From NCBI GenBank assembly GCA_003280725.1, contig QCED01000007.1, positions 1-62,711 of the forward strand: 62,711 bases of DNA, given 5' to 3'. A program made the translations under genes and the position numbers. Below the pieces are notes generated by a model. That model ran no database searches and had not been told where the DNA came from. It was given only the letters and a program-made list of their open reading frames with translations. Of this stretch, positions 48,641 through 58,491 are shown piece by piece; position 1 is the stretch's first letter; every line of letters begins with the position of its first letter. This DNA comes from Prochlorococcus sp. AG-355-M18 (lineage in GTDB: Bacteria; Cyanobacteriota; Cyanobacteriia; PCC-6307; Cyanobiaceae).

Positions 48641-50437
48641 TTATTCATCAATTGTTATTTCAATATCTAATTCTTTTAATTGTGATTCAGAAACATTTGA
48701 AGGTGCATTTGTGAGGAGACATTTTGCTTGTTGATTTTTTGGAAAAGCAATGGTTTCTCTGATTGAATCTGCACCAATGATCAGCATGGTAATACGATCC
48801 AATCCAAACGCTATTCCACCATGAGGAGGAGCGCCCATTTCTAAGGCTTCTATTAAAAATCCAAATTTTTCATCAATCTCTTTATCAGTAAGTCCTACCG
48901 TTTTCAGAACCTCTCTTTGTAAGTTCGCTTCATGAATACGTAAAGAGCCTCCTCCTAACTCCAATCCATTGAGAACTAAGTCATAAGCATTTGCTATAGA
49001 GCTCTCAATTTCTTTTTTCAAGTTTTCAGAATCTTTAGATTTTATATTTTTTGGAGAACAAAAAGGATGATGTAAAGCTTCAAATCTATTTTCATCTTCA
49101 TTTCTCTCAAACATCGGGAAGTCAGTTACCCATAAGAAATTCCATTTACTTTTATCGATGAGATTTAAGTCTTTTGCGATATATTGTCTAACCCTATCTA
49201 ATGACTGATTGACAATTTGTTTATCTCCAGCTCCCAGGAGGATTAAGTCTCCATCTTTTGCTTCTGTGATTTTTAAAATATCAGCTATATGCTCTTCATT
49301 TAAATTATTTTTAATTGCCCCAATAGTCTCAAGCTCATCTCCTTTGACCCTTATAAAGGCCAAACCCCCAGCTCCTGCATCTTGAGCTACTTGGAAGATA
49401 TCACCTCCTGGTTTAATTCTTACGTTGCTAATACTTGAATTGCCTCCTTTGACTGTTATGGATTTGATAGAACCTCCAGACTTAATAGCATTGGTGAAAA
49501 TATTAAACCCAATATCACCTAATACTCCTCCTAAATCTTTTAATAACATTTGATATCTAGTATCTGGTCTATCAGTGCCGTAATTATCCATTGCTGCCTG
49601 CCATGTCATTCTTGGGAAAACATTATTAAAATTAATATTTAACACTTCTTTCCATATTTTTTTTATAAGACTTTCATTAAAAGAAATTATTTCTTCTTCA
49701 CTAATAAAGCTCATCTCAATATCTAATTGAGTAAACTCCGGCTGTCTATCTGCCCTTAAGTCTTCATCACGGAAACATTTTGCGATTTGATAATACTTAT
49801 CTAAGCCCCCAACCATTAAAAGTTGTTTAAATAGTTGCGGGGATTGAGGTAAAGCAAAAAATTCTCCATTTGAAAGACGTGCAGGAACAAGAAAATCGCG
49901 AGCGCCTTCAGGAGTTGACTTTGTAAGTAATGGGGTCTCTACTTCTGTAAATCCAAAATTATCAAGAAATTCTCTAGCAACTTTAATAATCTTATGTCTT
50001 GTTTTTAAATTTTCTAGTAATTTTCCCCTTCTTAAATCAATGTATCTATATTTTAGTCTGAGTTCCTCTTTTGTATTTTCATAATCATGTATTGACACTG
50101 GAAAAGGTAAGTTGTTTTTAATTTGGTTGAGAATTTGCAAATCTTTAACCTTAAGCTCTAACTCTCCAGTACTTAAATTTGTATTTATGGAATCTTTGGG
50201 CCTTCCATTAATAATTCCGCTAACCATTATTACTGTTTCATTTCTTAGAGTTTCTGCCTGTTTAAATAGATCTGCACCATCATCGGGGCTAATTGTTATT
50301 TGTAGGAATCCACTATGGTCTCTTAAATCAATAAAAATTACACCGCCATGATCTCTTCTTCTATCTACCCATCCGCATAAATTAACTAATTTACCAATAT
50401 CTGTATTATTGAGTTCTTTGCAAATTTTGTTTCTCAT
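48641..50437 (-). CDS. aspS: Aspartyl-tRNA synthetase
   Basis: Class II synthetase charging tRNA-Asp. The 598-residue bacterial-type enzyme has an N-terminal OB anticodon-binding domain (about 1-105, [20 protein letters not shown]), motif 1 region with [19 protein letters not shown], motif 2 [19 protein letters not shown], the bacterial insertion (GAD) domain about 280-420 and motif 3 [13 protein letters not shown]. No tell-tale residue lets me decide whether it also charges tRNA-Asn. It lies between gcvT and pyrG on the same strand with gaps of 55 and 75 bases. Confidence 0.98.
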   Translation of the reverse strand: MRNKICKELNNTDIGKLVNLCGWVDRRRDHGGVIFIDLRDHSGFLQITISPDDGADLFKQAETLRNETVIMVSGIINGRPKDSINTNLSTGELELKVKDLQILNQIKNNLPFPVSIHDYENTKEELRLKYRYIDLRRGKLLENLKTRHKIIKVAREFLDNFGFTEVETPLLTKSTPEGARDFLVPARLSNGEFFALPQSPQLFKQLLMVGGLDKYYQIAKCFRDEDLRADRQPEFTQLDIEMSFISEEEIISFNESLIKKIWKEVLNINFNNVFPRMTWQAAMDNYGTDRPDTRYQMLLKDLGGVLGDIGFNIFTNAIKSGGSIKSITVKGGNSSISNVRIKPGGDIFQVAQDAGAGGLAFIRVKGDELETIGAIKNNLNEEHIADILKITEAKDGDLILLGAGDKQIVNQSLDRVRQYIAKDLNLIDKSKWNFLWVTDFPMFERNEDENRFEALHHPFCSPKNIKSKDSENLKKEIESSIANAYDLVLNGLELGGGSLRIHEANLQREVLKTVGLTDKEIDEKFGFLIEALEMGAPPHGGIAFGLDRITMLIIGADSIRETIAFPKNQQAKCLLTNAPSNVSESQLKELDIEITIDE

Positions 50438-50492
50438 CTAAGTATGATTTATTTATCAATAACTTATAATAATTCTTTAAGGGTAAATTTAG

Positions 50493-51605
50493 TTAATAAT
50501 TTTTTTTATAAAACGCTCTTTTTGTTATTACCCCTTTGAATTTTTTGCCTCTTATTAATATTTGAACTTCATTATTTATTAAGGCATGCGAAGTATTGAT
50601 GTAAGCAAAAGCTATAGCTTGTTGTTTAGTTGGAGACCAACTGCCGCTTGTGATAGTACCAATATTTTTTTCACCTTTAAGAACTGCGCAACCTTTTCTT
50701 CCTATTGCTTTACCTTCTATAGAGAGACCAACTAACTTTTTTTGAATACCTAGTCTTGACTGCTCTTCAAGAAATCTTCTTCCAAAGAAATCGTGATTAT
50801 TTTCTAGATGTACTAGCCAGCCTAACCCTGCTTCATATGGAGAAGTTTCTTCATTTATGTCTTGACCATAAAGATGCATTCCTGCTTCGAGTCTAAGAGT
50901 ATCTCTGGCACCTAAACCACAAGGCGCAACATTTTTGGAAATTGAGAAATCCCATAAATTAGTTGCTGCTTTTTTAGATAAAAGTATTTCTAGACCATTT
51001 TCTCCCGTATAGCCTGTCTTTGAAAAGAAAATTTTTTCTTTAGGCGAAATATGTTCAAAAATTTTATATTCGCATCCAAAGTTAGGGATATGTGATATTG
51101 ATGATTCAATCCATTCTTCAAATAATTCGAATGAGTTTTTCCCCTGTAGTGCTAAAAGTACTTTGTCTTTTTTAAAGTTTGTTATCGAAATTTCAGACAT
51201 ATTTAAATTATTTTTTATCCACTGAAAATCTTCTTCATATCTACTTGCATTAACTATTAATAATAATTCTGATATGTCATTTTCTTGTATACCAAGGTCA
51301 TAAATTATTAAGTCATCTATTATTCCTCCTTTATCATTGAGCATTACTGTATAAAGCCCCTGACCTTCAGAAAAGGAGTATAGATTAGTAGGAAAAAGTT
51401 TTTGAATATTATCCTTTGGATTGATTCCCTTGATAGAAATCACACCCATGTGAGAAATATCAAATAATCCTGCTGAAGATCTAACTGATTCATGCTCTTT
51501 AATTAATCCTGAAAATGATATGGGCATTTCCCAACCTGCAAAATCCACTAATTTTGCATTGGATTCAAGATATTTTGAATAAAGAGGACTTTTTAGCAAA
51601 TCCAT
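50493..51605 (-). CDS. gcvT: Glycine cleavage system T protein (aminomethyltransferase)
   Basis: Transfers the aminomethyl carbon from H-protein to THF, giving 5,10-methylene-THF and ammonia; in cyanobacteria it handles photorespiratory glycine. The 370-residue protein shows [20 protein letters not shown] (22-41), [50 protein letters not shown] and [20 protein letters not shown], all folate-site family segments. The H (gcvH) and P (gcvP) genes are not here. The 50-base upstream gap is too short for a glycine riboswitch. Confidence 0.97.
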   Translation of the reverse strand: MDLLKSPLYSKYLESNAKLVDFAGWEMPISFSGLIKEHESVRSSAGLFDISHMGVISIKGINPKDNIQKLFPTNLYSFSEGQGLYTVMLNDKGGIIDDLIIYDLGIQENDISELLLIVNASRYEEDFQWIKNNLNMSEISITNFKKDKVLLALQGKNSFELFEEWIESSISHIPNFGCEYKIFEHISPKEKIFFSKTGYTGENGLEILLSKKAATNLWDFSISKNVAPCGLGARDTLRLEAGMHLYGQDINEETSPYEAGLGWLVHLENNHDFFGRRFLEEQSRLGIQKKLVGLSIEGKAIGRKGCAVLKGEKNIGTITSGSWSPTKQQAIAFAYINTSHALINNEVQILIRGKKFKGVITKRAFYKKNY

Positions 51606-51655
51606 TAAATATTTAGTTTTTATTAAGTATTTTTATACTGTAGTTTAGAAATTTT

Positions 51656-52537
51656 TTATTGCATATTTTCTAATGACAAAATTAAGCTTCTAAGTACTTT
51701 GGCTGCAACTATGCTACTTACTCCGCTTTTATCAATTTCTGGAGATAATTCCACAATATCTGAAGCCACAATTCTAAGGTCTTCTAAAGTTTTTAGTATT
51801 TCTTCAAAATCATTCCAAAAAAATCCTCCCGGTTCTGGAGTGCCCGTTCCTGCTAATAAACTGGGATCAAACCAATCTAAATCTATTGTTAAATAGATTG
51901 GAGACTTAGCGTATGGTAGAAGAGCTTGTTTTAACTCATGTGCATTTCCCCCTGGACAAAAATTAACTAATTGGGAGTTGTTATGCATAATTTCAAATTC
52001 TTCTTTAGTCCCACTTCTAATTCCTACTTGCAAAATTTTTTTTTCAGGTAGCACTTCTAAGCATCTTTTCATAGTACAAGCATGACTATGTTCATTTCCT
52101 ATATATGATTCTCTTAAATCTGCATGAGCATCAAGTTGAACCAATATCAAATCTGGATATTTTTTTACTAATGCTTCAATAGCACCTCTTGTAATAGAAT
52201 GTTCGCCTCCAAGCATAATAGGACTAAGGCGTTTACCAATTAAATAATTTGTTGCTGATTTAACCGATTCAATAACGGACTTTGAGTCATTTTTATCAAT
52301 TAGTATTGATCCAAAATCAACATACATAATATCCTGTAAGTCTTTTTTTATTTTTGGACAATATGTTTCTAAACAAGAACTGACTTGTCTTATTGCTTCT
52401 GGACCAAATCTTGCTCCTGGTTTAAACGAACATGTCCCGTCATAATTAACTCCAAATATACCAATTGAGCAATTCTCAGGACTTCTTTTTGCTCCCATAT
52501 AAATTGCATTTTCGTTATCAAATAAATTTTTTCTCAT
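51656..52537 (-). CDS. speB: Agmatinase/arginase-family ureohydrolase (SpeB)
   Basis: Mn-dependent enzyme predicted to hydrolyse agmatine to putrescine and urea. The 293-residue protein has the family metal motifs GGEHSITRG (about 109-117), DAHADLRESYIGNEHSHACT (metal ligands D-x-H-x-D and substrate loop), LTIDLDWFDPSLLAGTGTPE and the C-terminal ASDIVELSPEID. Since speE follows one base upstream (sharing the transcript), the agmatinase assignment is preferred over arginase. The putrescine source gene speA is not in the window. Confidence 0.92.
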   Translation of the reverse strand: MRKNLFDNENAIYMGAKRSPENCSIGIFGVNYDGTCSFKPGARFGPEAIRQVSSCLETYCPKIKKDLQDIMYVDFGSILIDKNDSKSVIESVKSATNYLIGKRLSPIMLGGEHSITRGAIEALVKKYPDLILVQLDAHADLRESYIGNEHSHACTMKRCLEVLPEKKILQVGIRSGTKEEFEIMHNNSQLVNFCPGGNAHELKQALLPYAKSPIYLTIDLDWFDPSLLAGTGTPEPGGFFWNDFEEILKTLEDLRIVASDIVELSPEIDKSGVSSIVAAKVLRSLILSLENMQ

Positions 52538-52538
52538 C

Positions 52539-53390
52539 TTATGAATCTAGTTCTTTTATAATTTTATTTGGCATCATTTTGAATGCGGCATTTTGAAAAT
52601 TTAAATTCCAAATTTCACATCCTTTTTCTATTTTTCGAAATTCATCATAATTTTGCTTTGATAAATTTATATCTCCTGAAGAAGCAAATGTCCAACTCCA
52701 AATCCCGCTTGGATATATAGGCACAAAGGAATACATAGTTTCAGAAACTTTAAATATATTTTTTAGGGTTTTCAAAATATTTATGTGAATATTTTTGAAG
52801 GATTCAGGAGATTCGCTTTGCGTTGCTAATATACCCCTTGGTGTAAGTATTCTTTTACATTCTTTATAAAAAGAATCTGAAAATAATAAATTTGAAAATT
52901 CTGAGGGATCTGAACAATCTATAAATATTACGTCGTAAAAATTATCTCTTGTTTTTTTTACCCATTTAACACCATCATCAACATGTATTTCTAATCTTTT
53001 GTCATTCCATGCTTCGCCTCCAATTTCTTTTAGAAATTTTTTAGAAATTTTAATTACCTCCTCATCAATTTCTACTAGATCAATTTTTGATATTTGAGAA
53101 TATTTAACACATTCTCTTACAGCACCACCGTCACCACCGCCAATAATTAGTACATTAGATTTTTTGTCAATGCTACTCAATGCAGGATGCACAAGACACT
53201 CATGATAATATTTTTCGTCTTTTAATGATGTCATCCAGCAACCATCTAACATTAAAGCTTTACCATAATATTCATTTTCAATAACAATAATTTCTTGATA
53301 TTTTGATGTTTTTTTAATTATAATTTTCCCATTTAGGCCGAATCTTGAGCCTTTATGATATTCATCTATCCATGTTGTAATATTTGTCAT
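52539..53390 (-). CDS. speE: Spermidine synthase
   Basis: Transfers the aminopropyl group from decarboxylated SAM to putrescine. The 283-residue protein has the family layout: WIDEYHKGSRFGLN at the start, YHECLVHPALSS (His-Glu near 63), NVLIIGGGDGGAVRECVKY (dcSAM binding, about 79-97), DLVEIDEEVI, FIDCSDPSEFSNLLFSD (catalytic Asp region) and YPSGIWSWTFAS. It overlaps mazG by four bases on the upstream side and is one base from speB downstream. This makes a mazG-speE-speB unit. Confidence 0.95.
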   Translation of the reverse strand: MTNITTWIDEYHKGSRFGLNGKIIIKKTSKYQEIIVIENEYYGKALMLDGCWMTSLKDEKYYHECLVHPALSSIDKKSNVLIIGGGDGGAVRECVKYSQISKIDLVEIDEEVIKISKKFLKEIGGEAWNDKRLEIHVDDGVKWVKKTRDNFYDVIFIDCSDPSEFSNLLFSDSFYKECKRILTPRGILATQSESPESFKNIHINILKTLKNIFKVSETMYSFVPIYPSGIWSWTFASSGDINLSKQNYDEFRKIEKGCEIWNLNFQNAAFKMMPNKIIKELDS

Positions 53391-54241
53391 TTGCTTTTAG
53401 GAATTTTTCTCGCCAGTTTTTGTTTGGCTATTTGCCAAAGCCGTTGAAAGTCTTTAGGAGTTTGTTTTTTAATATTATCTCCTGCATGCTCTTCAACGAT
53501 TGAAAATCTGTCTAAAAATTTTATATTAGTTTTTTTAAGAGCTGATTCAGGATTGATCTTTAAAAAGTTTGAGAGATTAAGAAGGGTAAAGTAAATATCC
53601 CCAAATTCATTTTTTATCTCTGAATCATTTTTACTTTTAATTGCTTCCTTTAATTCATTAATCTCTTCTTCTATTTTTTTAAAAATCTCATCAGTACTTT
53701 CCCACTTGAAACCATGTTCTTTAACAACATTTGTGATTTTATCTGTTCCAACCGTTGGCGGTAAATTCCTTATTTTCAAATTTAAATTTCTACTAATTGT
53801 AGATTTCATATGAGGTGCTTTTTTTTCTAAATTTTTGATATTTAACCAAATCTTTTGTGATTTTTTTAATGATATTTTTTCTTTTTTGTTAAAAATATAT
53901 GGATGTCTATTAATAATTTTCTTGTTTAGATTTTTTATAACATCATTTAGTGTAAATTCTTTTTCTTCGTAACCGATTTCAGCATGAAGCATTACTTGTA
54001 ATAAAAGATCTCCTAACTCCTCACATATGTTATCTGCATTTTTTTCATATATCGCATCTATTAATTCATTACTTTCTTCATACAAAAATGGGATCAATGA
54101 TACATGAGACTGTATTTTCTGCCATGGGCAGCCCCAAGTTTTATCTTTTAATGCTTTGATATTAGATATTAAAATTTTAAAACTATTTATAGTCTCTAAA
54201 TCGGAATTGTTTTCCAATTTATATCTATTGTTTGAAGACAT
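53387..54241 (-). CDS. mazG: MazG-family nucleoside triphosphate pyrophosphohydrolase
   Basis: Hydrolyses (d)NTPs to monophosphates; it is a housekeeping nucleotide sanitiser. The ATG at 54241 gives 284 residues; an upstream TTG (54274) could add eleven more but has weaker support. Two tandem MazG domains are apparent: the first with CPWQKIQSHVSLIPFLYEES (Trp-Gln-rich) and EELGDLLLQVMLHAEIG (metal-binding EExxD), the second with VGTDKITNVVKEHGFKWEST, EEEINELKEAIKSK and NEFGDIYFTLLNLSNFL. Cyanophages often carry a single-domain mazG homologue; this two-domain form is the host type. Overlaps speE by four bases. Confidence 0.92.
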   Translation of the reverse strand: MSSNNRYKLENNSDLETINSFKILISNIKALKDKTWGCPWQKIQSHVSLIPFLYEESNELIDAIYEKNADNICEELGDLLLQVMLHAEIGYEEKEFTLNDVIKNLNKKIINRHPYIFNKKEKISLKKSQKIWLNIKNLEKKAPHMKSTISRNLNLKIRNLPPTVGTDKITNVVKEHGFKWESTDEIFKKIEEEINELKEAIKSKNDSEIKNEFGDIYFTLLNLSNFLKINPESALKKTNIKFLDRFSIVEEHAGDNIKKQTPKDFQRLWQIAKQKLARKIPKSK

Positions 54242-54339
54242 TGGATATATTTTATTAATTAAATTTTGCCTCAATCATGAAATATTTAAATACTTAGTAT
54301 AAATTTTTCAACTTCATCTATTAGAATAGTCTAATATAA

Positions 54340-54411
<72 letters not shown>

Positions 54412-54426
54412 TTTATTATTTTTCTA

Positions 54427-54768
54427 ATGACTGAGATCGTCAATCTTTCAATCAGTCAAAGTGCTGCTTCAGAACTATCTAGGCAAGCTTCTTTTGGAGG
54501 TTCTCCAGGAGAAATGTCTATTGATTTGGTAGAGGATAAAAATTGTTCCGAAGGATGGATGCATATTAAATTAAGGCCAGGTACATGTAATGGATCCCCT
54601 ATTTCAAGAACTGAAGGAGTTACTTTATATGCGGATGTAAAAAAGTTTAATTTACTGAAAGATTTAAAATTAGATTATTACGGTGATTTGAGCGGTGGTG
54701 GATTTCTTATTTCAACACCAAAAAATGCAAAACGCTGTTCCTGTGGTTCTGGCTTCAAACTTTTGTAG
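54427..54768 (+). CDS. IscA/HesB-type iron-sulfur cluster assembly protein
   Basis: A-type carrier protein proposed to bring iron or Fe-S clusters to apoproteins. The 113-residue product ends with the conserved CSCGSGF; preceding segments ISQSAASELSRQASFGG (about 8-24) and DLSGGGFLISTPKNAKRCSCG carry the family fold, although the first conserved Cys of IscA is not clearly present (Cys at about 40 and 53 are candidates). The ATG at 54427 is chosen because upstream the frame enters the tRNA gene. The next gene is valS after 97 bases. There is no clear Shine-Dalgarno sequence. Confidence 0.82.
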   Translation: MTEIVNLSISQSAASELSRQASFGGSPGEMSIDLVEDKNCSEGWMHIKLRPGTCNGSPISRTEGVTLYADVKKFNLLKDLKLDYYGDLSGGGFLISTPKNAKRCSCGSGFKLL

Positions 54769-54865
54769 TATGGATATGTCTTTTTTTGCAAACTAATATT
54801 ATTTTCATTAATTGGCTGCTCTCAAGATAAAATAAACAAAAAGTTTATTGAAATAAAATTTGCAC

Positions 54866-57622
54866 ATGACAGAGATGAATGATCAATTATCTTTAGAGAA
54901 ATATTCACCTTTTGAAGTAGAGAAAAAGTGGCAAGAAAAATGGGAGAGTCTAAAGGCGTTTAGTCCTAAACCTGAGGATGATGGGGAGCCTTTTTGTATT
55001 GTTATTCCGCCACCAAATGTAACTGGATCTTTGCATATGGGGCATGCATTTAATACGGCTTTGATAGATGTTGTAGTACGTTTTCAAAGACTTTTAGGTA
55101 AGAATGTTTTGTGTTTACCGGGAACTGATCATGCTTCAATAGCTGTTCAAACTATTCTCGAAAAACAATTAAAAAGTGAAGGTAAAACGAGTGAGGATAT
55201 TGGAAGAGATGAATTTCTCAAAAGAGCATGGAACTGGAAAGAACAAAGTGGTGGAAGAATAGTTTCTCAATTAAAAAGGATTGGATATTCAGTGGACTGG
55301 ACTAGAGAAAGATTTACTCTTGATCAAAAATTAAATGAAGCAGTTATTGAGGCTTTTAATATTCTTTATAAAAAGAATTTAATTTATAGAGGCGAATATT
55401 TGGTGAATTGGTGCCCTGAATCTCAATCTGCAGTAAGTGATCTTGAAGTTGAAATGCAAGAAGTAAATGGTAATTTATGGCATTTTAAATACCCTTTAAT
55501 TTCTGAAAGTGGTGAACAGTTAGATAAGTACTTAGAAGTTGCAACAACAAGACCAGAAACTCTTTTGGGTGATACTGCTGTGGCAGTTAATCCTGATGAT
55601 GATAGATATAAAGAATTTATTGGTGTCAAAGTAAAAGTTCCTTTTGTTGATAGAGAAATACCTATTATCGCTGATTCACATGTTGATAAAGATTTTGGTA
55701 CGGGTTGTGTGAAGGTTACTCCAGCCCATGATCCAAATGATTTTGCAATAGGAAAAAGGCATAATTTAAAACAGATTAATGTAATGAACAAAGATGGAAC
55801 TTTAAATATTAATGCAGGTATTTTTCAAAATTTAGATAGATATGATGCTAGAAAGAAAATTATCAAAGAATTGGATAACTTGGGCCTTTTGACAAAGATA
55901 GAGGATTATAAACATACTGTTCCTTTTTCTGATAGAGGTAAGGTGCCAATTGAACCTTTATTGTCAACACAATGGTTTTTGAAAATGGATGATATATCAC
56001 AAGGATGTCTAAATGAAATTGATTCTAAAAAACCATCCTTTATTCCTCCACGCTGGGAGAAAGTTTATAAGGATTGGTTAGAAAATATTAATGATTGGTG
56101 TATCAGTCGGCAATTGTGGTGGGGGCACCAAATACCAGCCTGGTATGTTTTAGATGAATCTCAAGACTCAATAGAACAAAATACTCCATATATTGTTGCA
56201 AGAAATGAAGAGGATGCCTTAATCGAAGCTAATAAAAAATTTGGATTAAATATTAAATTGGTTCGCGATAAAGATGTTTTGGATACATGGTTTTCAAGTG
56301 GATTATGGCCTTTCTCAACCCTTGGTTGGCCAAATATAAACGATCCAGATTTTAAAAAATGGTATCCAAATAGTGCTCTTGTTACTGGTTTCGATATTAT
56401 TTTCTTCTGGGTGGCGAGAATGACAATGATGGGGAATACTTTTACAAATAATATTCCTTTTAAAGATGTTTATATTCATGGTTTAGTTCGAGATGAAAAC
56501 AATAAAAAAATGAGTAAAAGTTCAGGTAATGGTATTGATCCAATACTATTAATTGATAAATATGGTTCTGATGCTCTAAGATTTGCTTTAATTCGAGAAG
56601 TTGCAGGCGCTGGACAAGATATTCGGCTTGATTTTGATAGAAAAAAAGATACATCTTCAACTGTTGAAGCTTCAAGAAATTTTGCGAATAAATTATGGAA
56701 TGCAACTAAATTTGTATTAATTAATAAAACTTCTAATAATAATTATTCTCTTAATGTCAGTGATGAAACTTCTTTAGAGTTATGTGATAAGTGGATTTTA
56801 TCTAAATTGAATAAGGTAAATACAAAGGTCACTGCTTTGTTAAAAGAATACAAATTGGGAGAATCTGCGAAACTACTATATGAATTTACTTGGAATGATT
56901 TTTGTGACTGGTATGTAGAATTTGCTAAACAAAGGTTTAATAATAAAGAGACTAATAATAGACAAGTATCTGAAAAGGTTTTAATCAAAGTGCTTAATGA
57001 TATTTTGGTCATGATTCATCCTTTTATGCCTCACATAACAGAAGAACTTTGGCATGCACTTCAACTTAAACCAGATAAAGAATTATTATCTCTTCAAAAA
57101 TGGCCAACCCTAGAAAATAAATTTGTTGATAATAAGCTTGATAATTCCTTTCAGAAACTCTTTGAAATTATTAGATTGATTAGAAATTTGAGAGCTGAAT
57201 TAGGCCTTAAGCCATCCGAAAAAGTTCCTGTTTACTTAATTTCAGATAATGATGAATTGATTGATTTTTTAAAAATTTTAGTTGACGATATTCAAACCTT
57301 AACTAAATCTTCTGAAGTATTTATTTTTAAACCTAATGCTGTTGATAAAAAAGAGTTTGCTAAATCTTTTTCTGGGATAATTAGTGATTTAGAGGTCTAC
57401 TTACCTTTTCAGGATTTTGTAAATATAGATGCATTAAAGGAAAGGTTAAATAAGGATTTAAAAAAGGTGATTATTGAATTAGATAATTTAAATAAGAGAT
57501 TATCTAATAAAAATTTCGTGGATAAGGCTCCAACAGATATTGTTGATGAATGTAGATTTAAATTAAACGAGGGTTCGGTGCAAATGGAGAGAATTACTAA
57601 AAAACTCGAACTTTTGGATTGA
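54866..57622 (+). CDS. valS: Valyl-tRNA synthetase
   Basis: Class I synthetase. The protein has 918 residues from the ATG at 54866; a TTG two codons earlier and an ATG at 54875 are alternatives. Motifs: HIGH-type PPPNVTGSLHMGHAFNTAL (about 50-68), NWCPESQSAVSDLEVE, the CP1 editing domain (about 195-365) with TTRPETLLGDTAVAVNP, the WWGHQIPAWYV segment, and KMSKS-type NNKKMSKSSGNGIDPI. A coiled-coil C-terminal arm follows (about 855-918). It is three genes from tRNA-Val, the enzyme's substrate; this may be coincidence. Confidence 0.98.
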   Translation: MTEMNDQLSLEKYSPFEVEKKWQEKWESLKAFSPKPEDDGEPFCIVIPPPNVTGSLHMGHAFNTALIDVVVRFQRLLGKNVLCLPGTDHASIAVQTILEKQLKSEGKTSEDIGRDEFLKRAWNWKEQSGGRIVSQLKRIGYSVDWTRERFTLDQKLNEAVIEAFNILYKKNLIYRGEYLVNWCPESQSAVSDLEVEMQEVNGNLWHFKYPLISESGEQLDKYLEVATTRPETLLGDTAVAVNPDDDRYKEFIGVKVKVPFVDREIPIIADSHVDKDFGTGCVKVTPAHDPNDFAIGKRHNLKQINVMNKDGTLNINAGIFQNLDRYDARKKIIKELDNLGLLTKIEDYKHTVPFSDRGKVPIEPLLSTQWFLKMDDISQGCLNEIDSKKPSFIPPRWEKVYKDWLENINDWCISRQLWWGHQIPAWYVLDESQDSIEQNTPYIVARNEEDALIEANKKFGLNIKLVRDKDVLDTWFSSGLWPFSTLGWPNINDPDFKKWYPNSALVTGFDIIFFWVARMTMMGNTFTNNIPFKDVYIHGLVRDENNKKMSKSSGNGIDPILLIDKYGSDALRFALIREVAGAGQDIRLDFDRKKDTSSTVEASRNFANKLWNATKFVLINKTSNNNYSLNVSDETSLELCDKWILSKLNKVNTKVTALLKEYKLGESAKLLYEFTWNDFCDWYVEFAKQRFNNKETNNRQVSEKVLIKVLNDILVMIHPFMPHITEELWHALQLKPDKELLSLQKWPTLENKFVDNKLDNSFQKLFEIIRLIRNLRAELGLKPSEKVPVYLISDNDELIDFLKILVDDIQTLTKSSEVFIFKPNAVDKKEFAKSFSGIISDLEVYLPFQDFVNIDALKERLNKDLKKVIIELDNLNKRLSNKNFVDKAPTDIVDECRFKLNEGSVQMERITKKLELLD

Positions 57623-57624
57623 GA

Positions 57625-58221
57625 ATGAATATATTTCTTGAAAATATTTATAATTTGTCTTTTTTTTTTAATACTGGAATTGGGATCTTTTCTTTTGTTT
57701 GCATTTATATTTTAATTGTTTTATTAATACTTCCAGCTTCTTGGTTATCCTTATTATCAGGGTTTTTATATGGCTCATATTTAGGATCAATTATCGTTTT
57801 CATTTCCGCTTTCATAGGAGCATCAGTTGCTTTTTTTGTATCAAAAAGTTTTTTTGCAAAAAAGCTGAAAAATCTTTTTACCCGTTACCCAAAATTAAGT
57901 GTTATGGAAAAAGTCGTAGAAAAAGGTGGACTTAAATTAATTTTTTTAGCGAGATTATCGCCGATATTTCCCTTCAGTATTCTTAATTATTTTTATGGTT
58001 TGAACAATGTTAAATTTCGAGATTTCGCTCTTGGTCTTCTTGGAATAATTCCAGGAACTTTTCTTTATTGTTCAATAGGTAGTTTGGCAAATAGTATCCA
58101 AGAGCTAAAAAATGTGCAAACACCAAATAATTTATATATCACTATCATTGGAATTATTTCAACTTTTTTAGTTGTATTTTTCTCAGCTAAATACTCTAAA
58201 AAATATTTTGAAAACTCTTAA
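57625..58221 (+). CDS. TVP38/DedA-like (SNARE-associated family) membrane protein
   Basis: A 198-residue polytopic membrane protein with about five hydrophobic helices. The family region reads LPASWLSLLSGFLYGSYLGS (about 36-55), SAFIGASVAFFVSKSFF (about 61-77), GLKLIFLARLSPIFPFSILN (about 103-122) and GLLGIIPGTFLYCSIGSLAN, the typical VTT/DedA pattern with a conserved Arg and Pro in LARLSP. The ATG at 57625 comes three bases after the valS stop. Members act in lipid or membrane homeostasis, but the specific role here is unknown. Confidence 0.84.
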   Translation: MNIFLENIYNLSFFFNTGIGIFSFVCIYILIVLLILPASWLSLLSGFLYGSYLGSIIVFISAFIGASVAFFVSKSFFAKKLKNLFTRYPKLSVMEKVVEKGGLKLIFLARLSPIFPFSILNYFYGLNNVKFRDFALGLLGIIPGTFLYCSIGSLANSIQELKNVQTPNNLYITIIGIISTFLVVFFSAKYSKKYFENS

Positions 58222-58225
58222 GAAT

Positions 58226-58378
58226 TTACTCTTTAATATTCCAATCTCTAATAGATGCAATTAAAATAAACCACAACAACCTAAATTTACCTAGTAAAGT
58301 TTTGTTGGCTTCTAATTCGATATATTTCGCCTGTCCACAAGGTGTTTTTATGAAGTTGAAAACTGTTTTCTTCGTCAT
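58226..58378 (-). CDS. Possible small membrane protein (50 residues)
   Basis: An ATG-initiated frame of 50 codons fills most of the 270-base gap between the DedA-like gene and the ligase gene. The start ATG at 58378 has GAGAG five bases upstream. The product, beginning MTKKTVFNFIKTPCG, has a basic N-terminus and one hydrophobic stretch, LLWFILIASI, about residues 34-43, then ends IRDWNIKE. Its 3' end lies four bases beyond the DedA-like stop. Chance ORFs of this size occur in AT-rich DNA, so the call rests on the start context and filling of the gap. Confidence 0.42.
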   Translation of the reverse strand: MTKKTVFNFIKTPCGQAKYIELEANKTLLGKFRLLWFILIASIRDWNIKE

Positions 58379-58491
58379 AAGTCTCTCAAAAAGTCCTGAT
58401 AATCATTCTTACATTTTATAGCCAAGATTTTTAGTTTTACTTAAAAACCACATTTTTCATTGACCACTTTGTTTAATATTTTTTTTAAAAT

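Noticed and set aside
51606..51655. Glycine riboswitch upstream of gcvT
   Set aside because: Only 50 bases separate gcvT from speB, too short for a glycine aptamer.
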